Shown here: positions 24,280-33,578 of the stretch, piece by piece
Numbering within the stretch: position 1 is the stretch's first letter
How the letters are laid out: every line of letters starts with the position of its first letter
Source of the DNA: Verrucomicrobiaceae bacterium
GTDB taxonomy: Bacteria > Verrucomicrobiota > Verrucomicrobiia > Verrucomicrobiales > Verrucomicrobiaceae
Assembly (NCBI GenBank): GCA_947507875.1
Contig: CANNQP010000001.1
Span: 124,001-188,000, forward strand
Length of the DNA stretch: 64,000 nt
Direction: 5' to 3'
Position numbers and translations under genes: made by a program
Notes under the pieces: generated by a model
What the model was told of the DNA's origin: nothing
The model's input: the letters and a program-made list of their open reading frames with translations, nothing else
Database searches by the model: none

Positions 24280-25599
24280 ATGACTCCTCGTGTTCGTTTT
24301 GCTCCCTCTCCCACTGGCGATCTGCATGTCGGCGGTGGCCGCACGGCTTTGTTCAACTGGCTTTTTGCGCGTCAAACCGGCGGCACTTTCATCCTGCGGA
24401 TCGAGGATACGGACGGCGCACGCAATACCGAAGAAGCGCAGCGCGGCATCGTGAAGGGCCTGCGCTGGCTGGGCCTGGACTGGGATGAAGGTCCAGAGGT
24501 GGGCGGCCCTCACGGCCCCTACTTTCAAAGTCAGCGCAAGGCGATCTACGATGCTTACCTGGCCAAGCTGGAGGCCGCAGGCCGCGTTTATACGGAAGAA
24601 AACGGAGCCGTGCGTTTCAAGTTCAGCCGCACCGCCATCACCGTGCACGATCTCGTTTGTGGCGATGTGACCTTCGCCCCGACGGAGGAACCCGACATGA
24701 CGATTCGTCGCCCAGATGGCAGCTACATTTTCCATTTCGTCAATGTCGTGGATGACATCGAGATGCGCATGACGCACGTCTTTCGCGGAGAGGATCACCT
24801 CTCGAACACCTGGAAGCACATTGACCTCTTCCACGCCCTGGGGGCCACACCGCCCACTTATGCCCACATTCCACTCATCCTGAACCCCGACGGCTCCAAG
24901 ATGAGCAAACGCGACGCGGGCAGCGCGATCGAGCACAGCTACATCCACGAGGGCTTCCTGCCTGATGCGGTGTTCAATTACCTGGCCATGCTCGGCTGGA
25001 CACCACGGGCTGACAAAGAGGTGCTGACTCGCGAGGAACTCGCCAAGCTCTTCAACCCGGCCGACATCCACAGCGCCAATGCGCGGTTTGATCTGCAAAA
25101 GTGCCAGTGGTTCAATGCGCAGTTCCTGCGTGCACTCAGTCCCGAGGCACTGCTGAATGCCAGCCTGCCTTTCCTGACATCCGCAGGGTTGGTCATTGGC
25201 GATGAAGCCATGGCAGCCGCCGCCGTTTACAGCGTGAAGGAAAAAGTGAGCCTGCTGAAGGAAATCCCCGCCTGGGTGCATTACTTTTTCCGGGAAGACT
25301 ATCCGTTTGAAACGGATGTGATGGAGAAGCTGAAGGCTAAGCCAGAAAACGCCAACCTGCTCAAAGCCGCCCAGACAGCGCTCGGCCAGGCCGCCGAGTG
25401 GTCTGAATCCAGCGTGCATGGCGCCATCGAAGCGGCGGCCAAGGACGCTGGGGTGAAAACGGGAGCCCTAATGCCCCTGCTCCGCGCTGCCTTGAGTGGT
25501 CAATCTCGTGGACCGAACGTGGCGACGATCGCGCATCTGGTCGGGCAAGAAAGCACCCTGCGCAGGATCGACCGCACGCTCAGCGAGGCGCTCGGTTGA
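24280..25599 (+). CDS. gltX: Glutamyl-tRNA synthetase
   Basis: A 439-aa class I aminoacyl-tRNA synthetase that charges tRNA-Glu. The ATP-binding HIGH motif appears as HVGG (residues 16-19), after VRFAPSPTGDL, and KMSKR is at 207-211. No zinc-binding cysteines are present in the acceptor-binding insertion, so this is the zinc-free type. The C-terminal anticodon-binding part ends with IAHLVGQESTLRRI. It is slightly shorter than the usual 460-490 residues. The start at 24280 gives the standard N-terminus. Whether it discriminates tRNA-Gln cannot be decided here; no gatCAB gene is in the window. Confidence 0.95.
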   Translation: MTPRVRFAPSPTGDLHVGGGRTALFNWLFARQTGGTFILRIEDTDGARNTEEAQRGIVKGLRWLGLDWDEGPEVGGPHGPYFQSQRKAIYDAYLAKLEAAGRVYTEENGAVRFKFSRTAITVHDLVCGDVTFAPTEEPDMTIRRPDGSYIFHFVNVVDDIEMRMTHVFRGEDHLSNTWKHIDLFHALGATPPTYAHIPLILNPDGSKMSKRDAGSAIEHSYIHEGFLPDAVFNYLAMLGWTPRADKEVLTREELAKLFNPADIHSANARFDLQKCQWFNAQFLRALSPEALLNASLPFLTSAGLVIGDEAMAAAAVYSVKEKVSLLKEIPAWVHYFFREDYPFETDVMEKLKAKPENANLLKAAQTALGQAAEWSESSVHGAIEAAAKDAGVKTGALMPLLRAALSGQSRGPNVATIAHLVGQESTLRRIDRTLSEALG

Positions 25600-25658
25600 T
25601 CTAGCACTGAGATTCGAAGTGGCTGAAACGAAAGCTTCCTCCTCGCGTATCTTTCCCG

Positions 25659-27104
25659 ATGAATCCGGTTTACCAGGAAAAGCTTCAGCTTCGCACACGT
25701 CGCCAATTTCTCGGCAATGCCGGGCAATTCAGCCTGGGTGCCATCGCTCTCCAAGCGTTACAAGCCTCGGGCAGTCCAGCCGCGGTGAATCCACTGGCCC
25801 CACGCCACTCCCCTGCCCCCGCCAAGGCAAAGCGTGTGATCTACCTGCACATGTCTGGCGCACCGCCGCACCTGGATCTCTTCGACTACAAGCCAGAGCT
25901 GGTGAAGCGCGACGGCCAAAACTGCCCTGACAGTGAGCTGAAAGGCCGCACCTTTGCCTTCACCACCGGAGTGCCCAAGCTGATGGGAACACCACGCAGC
26001 TTTCAACAATACGGCAAGGCGGGCCTGTGGATGAGCGACGCCTGCCCAAACTTTCATGGCATCGCCGATGAGATGTGCGTGGTGCGGTCGATGTTCACGG
26101 ACCAGTTCAATCATGCGCCCGCAGAGCTTTTGCTGTTCACCGGTCACACCCGCCAAGGCCGTCCTTCGATGGGTTCCTGGGTCACCTATGGCCTGGGCAC
26201 GGAGAACCAAGACCTGCCCGGCTTTGTTTGCCTAATCTCCAGCGGCACGCAGCCGAGCGGAGGCCAAGGTCTGTGGGGCAGCGGCTTCATCCCCAGCGTC
26301 TATCAGGGCGTGCAATGCCGCAGCCAGGGAGACCCCGTGCTTTTCACCTCCAATCCGGCTGGCATGAGCCGCGAGCAACGCCGCCGCACGCTGGATGCTT
26401 TGCGTGAGCTGAATGAGCAACAAGCCGCACAACTCGGCCACCCCGAGACCGTGACGCGCATTGCTCAATATGAACTGGCCTACCGAATGCAGACCAGTGT
26501 GCCTGAGGTGATGGACATCTCCCGCGAAACACCCGCGATGCTGGAGGCCTATGGCGCCCAGCCCGGTCAGGCCAGCTTTGCCAACAACTGCCTATTAGCC
26601 CGCCGATTGGTCGAGCAGGGTGTGCGTTTTGTGCAGCTTTTCGACTGGGGCTGGGACTTTCATGGCACTGGCGTGGACAATGGCATCACGGAAGGTCTGA
26701 CGAAAAAAATGGCCGCTACCGACAAGCCGGTCGCCGCTCTGATCCGTGACCTGAAGCAGCGCGGTCTGCTGGATGACACTTTGGTCATTTGGGGCGGCGA
26801 GTTCGGTCGCACGCCCTTCCGTGAAGGACGCACCGCGGCGAGTCCGGTGCTGGGTCGCGATCATTACCCCGATTGCTTTAGCCTTTTCATGGCGGGTGGC
26901 GGCGTGAAGGCTGGTTTTGACTACGGTAGCACCGATGAACTGGGCTTTCATATCGCGGAAAACAAAGTTCATGTCCATGATCTGCAAGCAACACTGATGC
27001 ACTTGCTCGGGTTCGATCACGAGCGTCTGACTTATCGCTTCCAAGGTCGCGATTTCCGACTCACGGACATTCACGGCCACGTCGTGAAGGACTTGTTGGC
27101 CTAA
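25659..27104 (+). CDS. Secreted DUF1501 protein (TAT-exported)
   Basis: A 481-aa exported protein of the DUF1501 family, related to the alkaline phosphatase/sulfatase superfamily. A twin-arginine motif (TRRQFLG, about residues 13-19) indicates folded export. Conserved parts include IYLHMSGAPPHLDLFDYKP, CVVRSMFTDQFNHAPA, NNCLLARRLVEQGVRFVQL and GGEFGRTPF with a following RDHYPD metal-type motif. These genes usually accompany DUF1549/DUF1553 genes; here it stands alone, 59 bases after gltX. Substrate unknown. Confidence 0.9.
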   Translation: MNPVYQEKLQLRTRRQFLGNAGQFSLGAIALQALQASGSPAAVNPLAPRHSPAPAKAKRVIYLHMSGAPPHLDLFDYKPELVKRDGQNCPDSELKGRTFAFTTGVPKLMGTPRSFQQYGKAGLWMSDACPNFHGIADEMCVVRSMFTDQFNHAPAELLLFTGHTRQGRPSMGSWVTYGLGTENQDLPGFVCLISSGTQPSGGQGLWGSGFIPSVYQGVQCRSQGDPVLFTSNPAGMSREQRRRTLDALRELNEQQAAQLGHPETVTRIAQYELAYRMQTSVPEVMDISRETPAMLEAYGAQPGQASFANNCLLARRLVEQGVRFVQLFDWGWDFHGTGVDNGITEGLTKKMAATDKPVAALIRDLKQRGLLDDTLVIWGGEFGRTPFREGRTAASPVLGRDHYPDCFSLFMAGGGVKAGFDYGSTDELGFHIAENKVHVHDLQATLMHLLGFDHERLTYRFQGRDFRLTDIHGHVVKDLLA

Positions 27105-27123
27105 AGTGCCGCAAGTGGAAACG

Positions 27124-27156
27124 GCCCGCTGCACCTGACCTTCACACGCAGCGGGC
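27124..27156. terminator. Hairpin between convergent genes, candidate terminator
   Basis: A perfect 9-bp inverted repeat (GCCCGCTGC at 27124-27132, GCAGCGGGC at 27148-27156) around a 15-base loop, midway between the convergent DUF1501 and ppc genes. There is no T-run on either side, so it may act as a bidirectional RNA 3' stabiliser or a weak terminator. Confidence 0.45.
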
Positions 27157-27176
27157 AGATTGAACCCTGGGCTGAC

Positions 27177-29915
27177 TTAACCTGTGGTTCGCAACCCTGA
27201 GGCCAGAGCATTGATGGAGATGAGCAAATCCGGCATCATCGCTTCTGCGGCCTCGGCTTGGCCTGAGGCGTTTAACGCGCGCCACTGGCGGAGCAGCCCG
27301 ACCTGCTGCTCATGCAGGACTTTCAGCGGCTCTTCACGAATGTTCAGCGTGTAGGCGAGACGCGGACGGCGCGCCGCAAAGGTGCCATCGAAGAGGTCCT
27401 CCAGCACAATGCGCGTGCGGTCGAACTCAGCCAAAAGGATGCTCAGGAAACGGTCGCGCACCTCGGGTTCAGCCACCAGTCCGCCATAGAGCTTCATCAG
27501 ATCGGCATTGGCGCTGAAAAGACTGCTTTCGATATTCGTCAGCACATAGGTGATGAAAGGGGAGGCCTTCAGGCTGGATTTGATGGCCGCAAAGGCCGCC
27601 AAATCGGTATCGCGGAGTTTTTCCAAAGCAGAACCCGCGCCGAACCAACCCGGCAGGTAGAAGCGGGACTGGGTCCACGAAAACACCCACGGGATGGCAC
27701 GCAGATCATCAAGTGACGCCTGCCCAGTCCGGCGGGCAGGACGCGAGCCGATGCGGGAATTTTCCAGAGCATCGATCGGCGTCGCCTGGCGGTAAAAGCG
27801 CATGAAGTCCGGCAGTTCCAGCAAGGCACGGTAGGCGGTGCGGCTGTCGGCAGCGAGACGATCCAGCACAGGAGCCAAGGCCGGATCGGCAGGAGAGCCG
27901 TGACGATGGCGCCCCGTGGCAGCCGCAGCAGAGGCCATGAGCAGCTCCGTGTGATACACAGCGGAACCAAGGTGAGCATACTTTTGAGCGATCGTTTCCC
28001 CCTGCTCTGTCATGCGCATCCAGCCACCTAGACTGCCCTGTGGCAGAGCTTCCATGAACCAATGCGTGGGGCCAGCTCCACGGCCCACCGTTCCTCCACG
28101 ACCGTGGAAAAACACTGCCTGCACACCATGCTGGGCGCAGGTGGCACTCAGCGCAGCCTGAGCCCGATGCAGCGCCCATTGGCTGGCCAAAATACCGCAA
28201 TCTTTGTTCGAGTCGGAATAGCCGACCATGATCTGAAGCGACGGGCGCTCGGAGGACAAACTGCAACGTGTGACCGGATGCTGGAGGAAGGCATCCACGA
28301 TGGCGGGCCCCGCGTCGAGATCGGCCATGGTCTCAAACAACGGCGTGACCGGCAGCGGACAGCGCAGCCCTCCCTCACTCCACGTCATGAGCCCCGCTTC
28401 GCGTGCCAGGACATAGACCGTGAGCAGGTCTTCGACATTCCTAGTCATCGACACGATCAAGGCACCAAGCCCCGGTGTGCCATGCTGGGCGATGTGGCTG
28501 GCGATGACGCGATGGCAAGCAAGCACGGTATCCGCCTCAGGCCCCGCCGACATGCCTGCGGCCAGGAAGGGACGAGGCGATTGCAGCTCACGCTCCAAGA
28601 GAGCACGGCGTTCTTTGAGAGACCACTCCATCCAGGAGCGCCCATCGAGCAGGCCAGCCGCGCGCAGCAGCTGATCCAGGGCCTTTTCATGGAAGGCTGA
28701 GTTTTGACGAATGTCGAGCGTGGCACAGTGAAATCCGAATGCCTCCAGACGACGACGGAAAGGCACGATGTGCTCCACGACGAGAGCGTGATCACCAACG
28801 GATTCCAAAGCTTCCGCGTAAGCATTGAGGTCGGCCAAGAGTTGGGCTGGACGCTGGTAAGCCCCTGGGCTGCCAGGTTTTTCCACCTCAAGCATGAGGC
28901 GGGCACGCATGAGGTAAGCCGCCGCGCGCCAGGGCTCTTCGCGGTTACGCTCCAAGATGTAGGCAACCTCAGGGCGGCTGCGTCCGCCCAGTTCTTGGGC
29001 CAAGCGTTCGGTCAAGTCCTGCAAACCGGTAGGCGTTTGCTGGAAAAGCGAGCTGAGCGGCGTGTCGTGCGCCAGTTGCTCCAGAGCGCGACGATGAATA
29101 CGCAGCGCGTTGCTGCGCAATTCACGCAGGGCATTGGCCGTGACATCCGCGGTGACAAAGGGGTGGCCATCGCGATCACCACCGATCCAGGTGCCAAAAC
29201 GAATCAAGGGCGGCAGTGAATCCACCCCGGCAGGATCGTAGCCCGCTGCGATCCAGGCCTCACGAAGATGCGTGTGCGCCCGAGACAGCGCCTCGGGAAA
29301 GACTTCGCGAAGGTAATGCAGCGCATTTTGCAGCTCAGCTTCAATCGTCGGGCGTGTGACGTGGATTTCCCCCGTGCGCCAGAGATTTTCCAACTGCACC
29401 TGAAGCTGGGAAAGGATGCGATCCTGCTCCCGCGGGGTGTAGTCCTTGTTCTCGTGCCGATTCATCAGCGCATAGATCTCCAGGTGCAGGTCGCGCACCG
29501 ACTCGCGCTTGGCCTCCGTCGGGTGCGCGGTCAGCACAGGCTCCACGCGCACCGTTTTCAGCACGTCCAGCATCTCTTCAGGGCTGATTCCCAGAGATTT
29601 GAGAGCCCGCAGGTTATCAGGCCAGAGCCCGGGTTCTGCCTCAGGACCACGTTCTTTTTCTCTCAAGCGACGGGTTTGGATGGCCGCACGCTCTTCCACG
29701 ATGTTCAGCAGCTGAAACGCGATCGACCAAGCCTGACCCAGCGCGCGATTGGGCTCCGGGCCGACCTGCGAGCATTCGCCAATCCAGGGCAATTTTTCCG
29801 CCAGGGCACCTTCGCCAACGCGATGCAACACCGCAGAAAAGGCGGTCATGAGGAACTTGAGGTCGTCTTCGAGAAGGCGGAAGCCATGCTCCCGCAGAGG
29901 GTTGGTGGGGGTCAT
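27177..29915 (-). CDS. ppc: Phosphoenolpyruvate carboxylase
   Basis: A 912-aa cytoplasmic enzyme that carboxylates phosphoenolpyruvate to oxaloacetate and so refills the TCA cycle. Catalytic signatures are TAHPTEAKRESV (H131), GYSDSNKD, FHGRGGTVGRGAGPT, and GSRPARR followed by IPWVFSWTQSR. The C-terminus, SGLRTTG, resembles the GLRNTG end that is important in the bacterial enzyme. I start at the ATG at 29915 (MTPTNPLREH); the frame upstream would add 13 hydrophobic residues with no place in this enzyme. Full length for the family. Confidence 0.96.
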   Translation of the reverse strand: MTPTNPLREHGFRLLEDDLKFLMTAFSAVLHRVGEGALAEKLPWIGECSQVGPEPNRALGQAWSIAFQLLNIVEERAAIQTRRLREKERGPEAEPGLWPDNLRALKSLGISPEEMLDVLKTVRVEPVLTAHPTEAKRESVRDLHLEIYALMNRHENKDYTPREQDRILSQLQVQLENLWRTGEIHVTRPTIEAELQNALHYLREVFPEALSRAHTHLREAWIAAGYDPAGVDSLPPLIRFGTWIGGDRDGHPFVTADVTANALRELRSNALRIHRRALEQLAHDTPLSSLFQQTPTGLQDLTERLAQELGGRSRPEVAYILERNREEPWRAAAYLMRARLMLEVEKPGSPGAYQRPAQLLADLNAYAEALESVGDHALVVEHIVPFRRRLEAFGFHCATLDIRQNSAFHEKALDQLLRAAGLLDGRSWMEWSLKERRALLERELQSPRPFLAAGMSAGPEADTVLACHRVIASHIAQHGTPGLGALIVSMTRNVEDLLTVYVLAREAGLMTWSEGGLRCPLPVTPLFETMADLDAGPAIVDAFLQHPVTRCSLSSERPSLQIMVGYSDSNKDCGILASQWALHRAQAALSATCAQHGVQAVFFHGRGGTVGRGAGPTHWFMEALPQGSLGGWMRMTEQGETIAQKYAHLGSAVYHTELLMASAAAATGRHRHGSPADPALAPVLDRLAADSRTAYRALLELPDFMRFYRQATPIDALENSRIGSRPARRTGQASLDDLRAIPWVFSWTQSRFYLPGWFGAGSALEKLRDTDLAAFAAIKSSLKASPFITYVLTNIESSLFSANADLMKLYGGLVAEPEVRDRFLSILLAEFDRTRIVLEDLFDGTFAARRPRLAYTLNIREEPLKVLHEQQVGLLRQWRALNASGQAEAAEAMMPDLLISINALASGLRTTG

Positions 29916-29998
29916 CCCCGCACTGATAAGCAGGAACAATGCCGCTGCGAGCACGACCTTGTCGGGAACATGCGCCGCCTAGGTGCCGACGAGATGAA

Positions 29999-31285
29999 TC
30001 AGGCCAAAACGTCGGCAATCACCTCGCCCTTGTCCCCCACGGTGAAGGGACGGTTGCTGGGTGACATGACGACCTGACTCACATCCATGCCCATGGCATG
30101 GCCGACGGTGCTGTGGAAGTCCTGGATGGTGACCTGCTTGTCCGCCACGGACGCGCCTTCTTTGTCGCTGCTGCCGTAGATGGTGCCGCCCTTCACCGGC
30201 CCGCCCGCCAGCAGAGTCGAAAAGACCTTCGGGTGATGGTCGCGTCCGCTTCGGCTGTTGATCTTTGGACCACGCCCAAACTCGGAACAAAGCACAATCA
30301 GCGTGCTGGCCAGCAAACCACGCTGCTCAAGATCGCTCAGCAACGCAGAAATCGCGGTGTCGATGATCGTGCCGTTTTCGTCCATGCCATCGTCGATGTC
30401 ATTGTGCATGTCCCAGCCTCCCTGAGTGACCTCGACAAAACGCACGCCACGCTCGATCAGGCGACGCGCCAAAAGGCAACCCTGGCCAAATTTGTTCCGA
30501 CCATAGGTATCGCGATCCGCGTCCTTTTCCTCGGACAACTTGAAGGCATCCAGGTCCTTGCTGCTGAGCAGCTTTAGCGTCTCGTCATAGAAATCCGTGT
30601 AGGCCTTCAGATTCGCGTCTTGGAACTTCGAGCGAAAAGGCGCATCAATCTTGTTCAACAAGGCCAGACGACGGCTCATGACATCCTGGCCAGCCGCAAA
30701 TTGCGAATACTGCAGCCCCGCCTCGGGGTCGTGAATCGGCAGTGGGCTGAAACCCGCATTGAAGAAACCATTGCCCGCATCGGGTCCACGATTGATGCAG
30801 ACGGAGGAAGGCAAGGTCTGGCTGCTTTTGCCAAGCAATTCCTGCGCCCAGGCTCCAAGTGCGGGATGCTTGATCGTGCCGCGCTGCTCATAACCTGTGC
30901 GCATCAGGTATTGACCCGAGGCATGCACGCCCGTCTTTGAGGTCATGCTGCGAATGATGGCCAATTTGGAGGAATGATCTTTGGCCAATTGAGGCAAGTA
31001 GCCCCCCAATTGATAACCCACTGGGGTGGCGATGGGAGGGCGTGCTCCTTGGCTTTCTCCCGTCTTCGGATCGAGCGTGTCAATGTGCGACATGCCGCCA
31101 ATCATCTGAAGCCAGATGACATGCTTGGCCTTGCCAAAGCCTGGAATCGCCCGGCTGGGCGAGGCTATTTCTTCCGCAGCAGGCACGAGGTGCGGCAGCA
31201 AAGTCACGCCCAGAGCTGCCTGAGCGACACGCTCGGCCCAGTAGCGACGAGTGATGGGAGAGTGAGGCAAAAAAGTAGCATTCAT
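29999..31285 (-). CDS. Secreted DUF1501 protein (TAT-exported), paired with DUF1553
   Basis: A 428-aa DUF1501 family protein. The N-terminus has a twin-arginine motif (ITRRYWAERVA) and a hydrophobic stretch. Family motifs are HVIWLQMIGGMSHIDTLDPK, RSMTSKTGVHASGQY, GCLLARRLIERGVRFVEV, CSEFGRGPK and GRDHHPKVFS. It starts 26 bases after the DUF1549/DUF1553 gene ends and is surely co-transcribed with it. That pairing is widespread in Planctomycetota and Verrucomicrobiota, so the two products probably act together outside the cytoplasm. Confidence 0.92.
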   Translation of the reverse strand: MNATFLPHSPITRRYWAERVAQAALGVTLLPHLVPAAEEIASPSRAIPGFGKAKHVIWLQMIGGMSHIDTLDPKTGESQGARPPIATPVGYQLGGYLPQLAKDHSSKLAIIRSMTSKTGVHASGQYLMRTGYEQRGTIKHPALGAWAQELLGKSSQTLPSSVCINRGPDAGNGFFNAGFSPLPIHDPEAGLQYSQFAAGQDVMSRRLALLNKIDAPFRSKFQDANLKAYTDFYDETLKLLSSKDLDAFKLSEEKDADRDTYGRNKFGQGCLLARRLIERGVRFVEVTQGGWDMHNDIDDGMDENGTIIDTAISALLSDLEQRGLLASTLIVLCSEFGRGPKINSRSGRDHHPKVFSTLLAGGPVKGGTIYGSSDKEGASVADKQVTIQDFHSTVGHAMGMDVSQVVMSPSNRPFTVGDKGEVIADVLA

Positions 31286-31311
31286 GGATCAAAAGAGGGG
31301 AGACGAGTGCA

Positions 31312-33438
31312 TCACTGGACGAAAACAAACTCGCGGGCATTGAACAAAACCCAGGCTAAATCGCCTGGCTTGAGGCCTGCTTCGATGTCGGCAAACAAGA
31401 CCTTGAGTTCCTCAGTCGTTGGCTTGCGACTGAAGAAGCTGAGGTAAAGGCTCTCAACCTGTGCCTCCGCTGTGGCTTGTTTTTCGGCCGTAGCTACCGC
31501 GAGCGCCTGACGGCTGCTCAGCAGTTCTTGAGCTTCTCCATTCATCAGCATCAGCACCTGGGGCACACTGCCTTCCTCGCTGTTGCTGTCGGCGAGCTGG
31601 CGGTCACTTTGACCAAACATGCGCAGGAAATGACCATCGCGCTCGGGCTGGCGCAGCTCACTGGCTCTTGCCAGCACAAGCCCCCCCATCATTTCAGGGC
31701 GACTCGCCTCTGCCTCTTCCCCGGCCTCGGAAGTGGACTGCATCTTGGCCATCGCCCGCTTCCGCTTCGCGGCTCCCTTTCCTTCAAAACCCACCCCAGC
31801 GACAGCGCGACGCATCGCGACCATTTCACCTAACTTTTCTTTGATGAACTCTGGCGTAATCTCCGCAGAGCCGACGTTCATGACCTTGGCATAAGACTCA
31901 CCACGCTTCATCTTGAAGCCATCCACCTTGTCACCAATCGCCAGCGTGACGCAGCTATCCCAGGCCTGCTCCGCAGTCATCCGCCGCAGCATCGGACCAG
32001 GAAAGTAAAAGGACTCGCCCATGGCCAGCTCACGCGTCACAGCTTCGCGCTGATAGGTTTGGGTGTTGCAGAGGAGCCGCATGAAGGCACGCAGATCAAA
32101 CTTCAGCCGCACCATCTCGTTGGCGATGTGCTGGAGCAGCAAGGGGTTGCTCGCCGCGCTGGGATCATCCAGGTCTGTGATGGGTTCTTTGATGCCCACG
32201 CCAAACATCAGCCGCCAGAGGCGATTCGCGATGGTCATGGCAAAGCGCGGATGATCAGGACTGGTCATCCAATGCGCAAAAACTTCACGAAGCTGGCTGT
32301 CATCTTCCGCCTTTTCCAAGGCGTCCTTAGCTTTTTGATAGCAGCGTAAGCGATAGTCATCCTTATTCCACATGACCAATTTCGGCAGCACAGGATCACC
32401 AGGTTTGCCGTCCTTGTATTTGTAGTCGGAAGGCAGAACCAGATCGTTGTCTTTCGCATCCTGAATGGCCAGCGAGTTCACATCAAACAATCGCCGAGCT
32501 TGAGCAAAAGCCTGCTGACCAAGTTCCTCACGTAGATCACGGAGCACCGCCCCTTGACGATTTCGCTGCCCGACTTCTGAAGCGCCGAAGAAAGCGGCCA
32601 TTTCATAGAATTGACGCTGCGTCCAGTCGGCGAAGGGATGATCGTGACATTGGGCACAAGACACATTGGCCCCCAGGAAGGTGCTCAGCGTCAGACTCAA
32701 GTTATCGAGCCTCATGCCCCGATCTCGCAGCAAGTAACCAGCCGCCCCATTTTCCAACAGCTTGCCATCGGCGACCATCATGTCCCGCACGACTTCGTTC
32801 CAGGGACGATTTTGCGCCAACTGCTCCTTCAGCCATTCTTCATAGGTGAAGAATTTCGCCTTCTGGGCATCGTCAGCCACCCGAAGCATGTCGCTAAAGT
32901 AATTGTACATCCGTGAGGTAAAGCCGTCACTCTTGACAAGCTGATCAATGACCTCACCACGCTTGGCGGCACTGGAATTGCCAAGGAAAGCCAACGTTTC
33001 TTCACGAGTCGGAATCCTCCCCACAAGATCCAGGTAAACGCGCCGAATGAATTGTTCGTCGCTAGCAAGAGGATTGGGCTTTTGTCCAGCTTGGCTGAGG
33101 CCCATCAACACGCCTTTGTCGATGATGGCTGCGGCCTGAGCGACACTTGGGTCTTTTGGAATCCCCAGTCCTTCCGGCTTCATCTGGCGCGCCAGTTCTT
33201 GATCCCGGGCAGACAAGCTCTCCAAAGGCAGACGATGCACGTAGCCATTGCGCGTTTGCAAAAAGATCTGATCGCCCTCCACCCCACGGAACGTGGCCTC
33301 AACCTTTTTGCCAGCCATGTTCGTCCAAATCCGGAAGTTTGCATTGCCATCGGGAGCGACCGAAGGCGTAGCCTGATCCAGAGCCGGAAGCTGAAAGCTC
33401 AGGGTCAGAAAGAGCAGGCCGAAGACATGAAATTTCAT
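31312..33438 (-). CDS. Secreted SHD1-DUF1549-DUF1553 cytochrome-like protein
   Basis: A 708-aa exported protein: a signal peptide (MKFHVFGLLFLTLSFQLPA); an SHD1-like beta domain (about residues 35-85, with RIWTNMAGKKVEATF); a DUF1549 domain containing the haem-type motif CAQCH followed by DHPFADW; and a C-terminal DUF1553 domain (about 390-700) with RFAMTIANRLWRLMFG. An Ala/Lys/Glu-rich insertion precedes the last part. The ATG at 33438 is preferred over a TTG four codons upstream. The partner DUF1501 gene follows. Divergent from the sulfatase gene, with about 140 bases shared. Confidence 0.9.
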   Translation of the reverse strand: MKFHVFGLLFLTLSFQLPALDQATPSVAPDGNANFRIWTNMAGKKVEATFRGVEGDQIFLQTRNGYVHRLPLESLSARDQELARQMKPEGLGIPKDPSVAQAAAIIDKGVLMGLSQAGQKPNPLASDEQFIRRVYLDLVGRIPTREETLAFLGNSSAAKRGEVIDQLVKSDGFTSRMYNYFSDMLRVADDAQKAKFFTYEEWLKEQLAQNRPWNEVVRDMMVADGKLLENGAAGYLLRDRGMRLDNLSLTLSTFLGANVSCAQCHDHPFADWTQRQFYEMAAFFGASEVGQRNRQGAVLRDLREELGQQAFAQARRLFDVNSLAIQDAKDNDLVLPSDYKYKDGKPGDPVLPKLVMWNKDDYRLRCYQKAKDALEKAEDDSQLREVFAHWMTSPDHPRFAMTIANRLWRLMFGVGIKEPITDLDDPSAASNPLLLQHIANEMVRLKFDLRAFMRLLCNTQTYQREAVTRELAMGESFYFPGPMLRRMTAEQAWDSCVTLAIGDKVDGFKMKRGESYAKVMNVGSAEITPEFIKEKLGEMVAMRRAVAGVGFEGKGAAKRKRAMAKMQSTSEAGEEAEASRPEMMGGLVLARASELRQPERDGHFLRMFGQSDRQLADSNSEEGSVPQVLMLMNGEAQELLSSRQALAVATAEKQATAEAQVESLYLSFFSRKPTTEELKVLFADIEAGLKPGDLAWVLFNAREFVFVQ

Positions 33439-33578
33439 AAGGAGAAGCAAAAGACGGCGCTGAAACGACCTGAAGCCGCTGAAGTTGCGATTTTTTTCGC
33501 GAACCCTGAGTTGCGTTCAACTCCCGTAAATCGATGAAACAAGCCGCCTCCACGCCACCGTTCACGAGTTCTTCCCTC

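Noticed and set aside
24268..25419. A 383-codon minus-strand frame
   Set aside because: Shadow of gltX.
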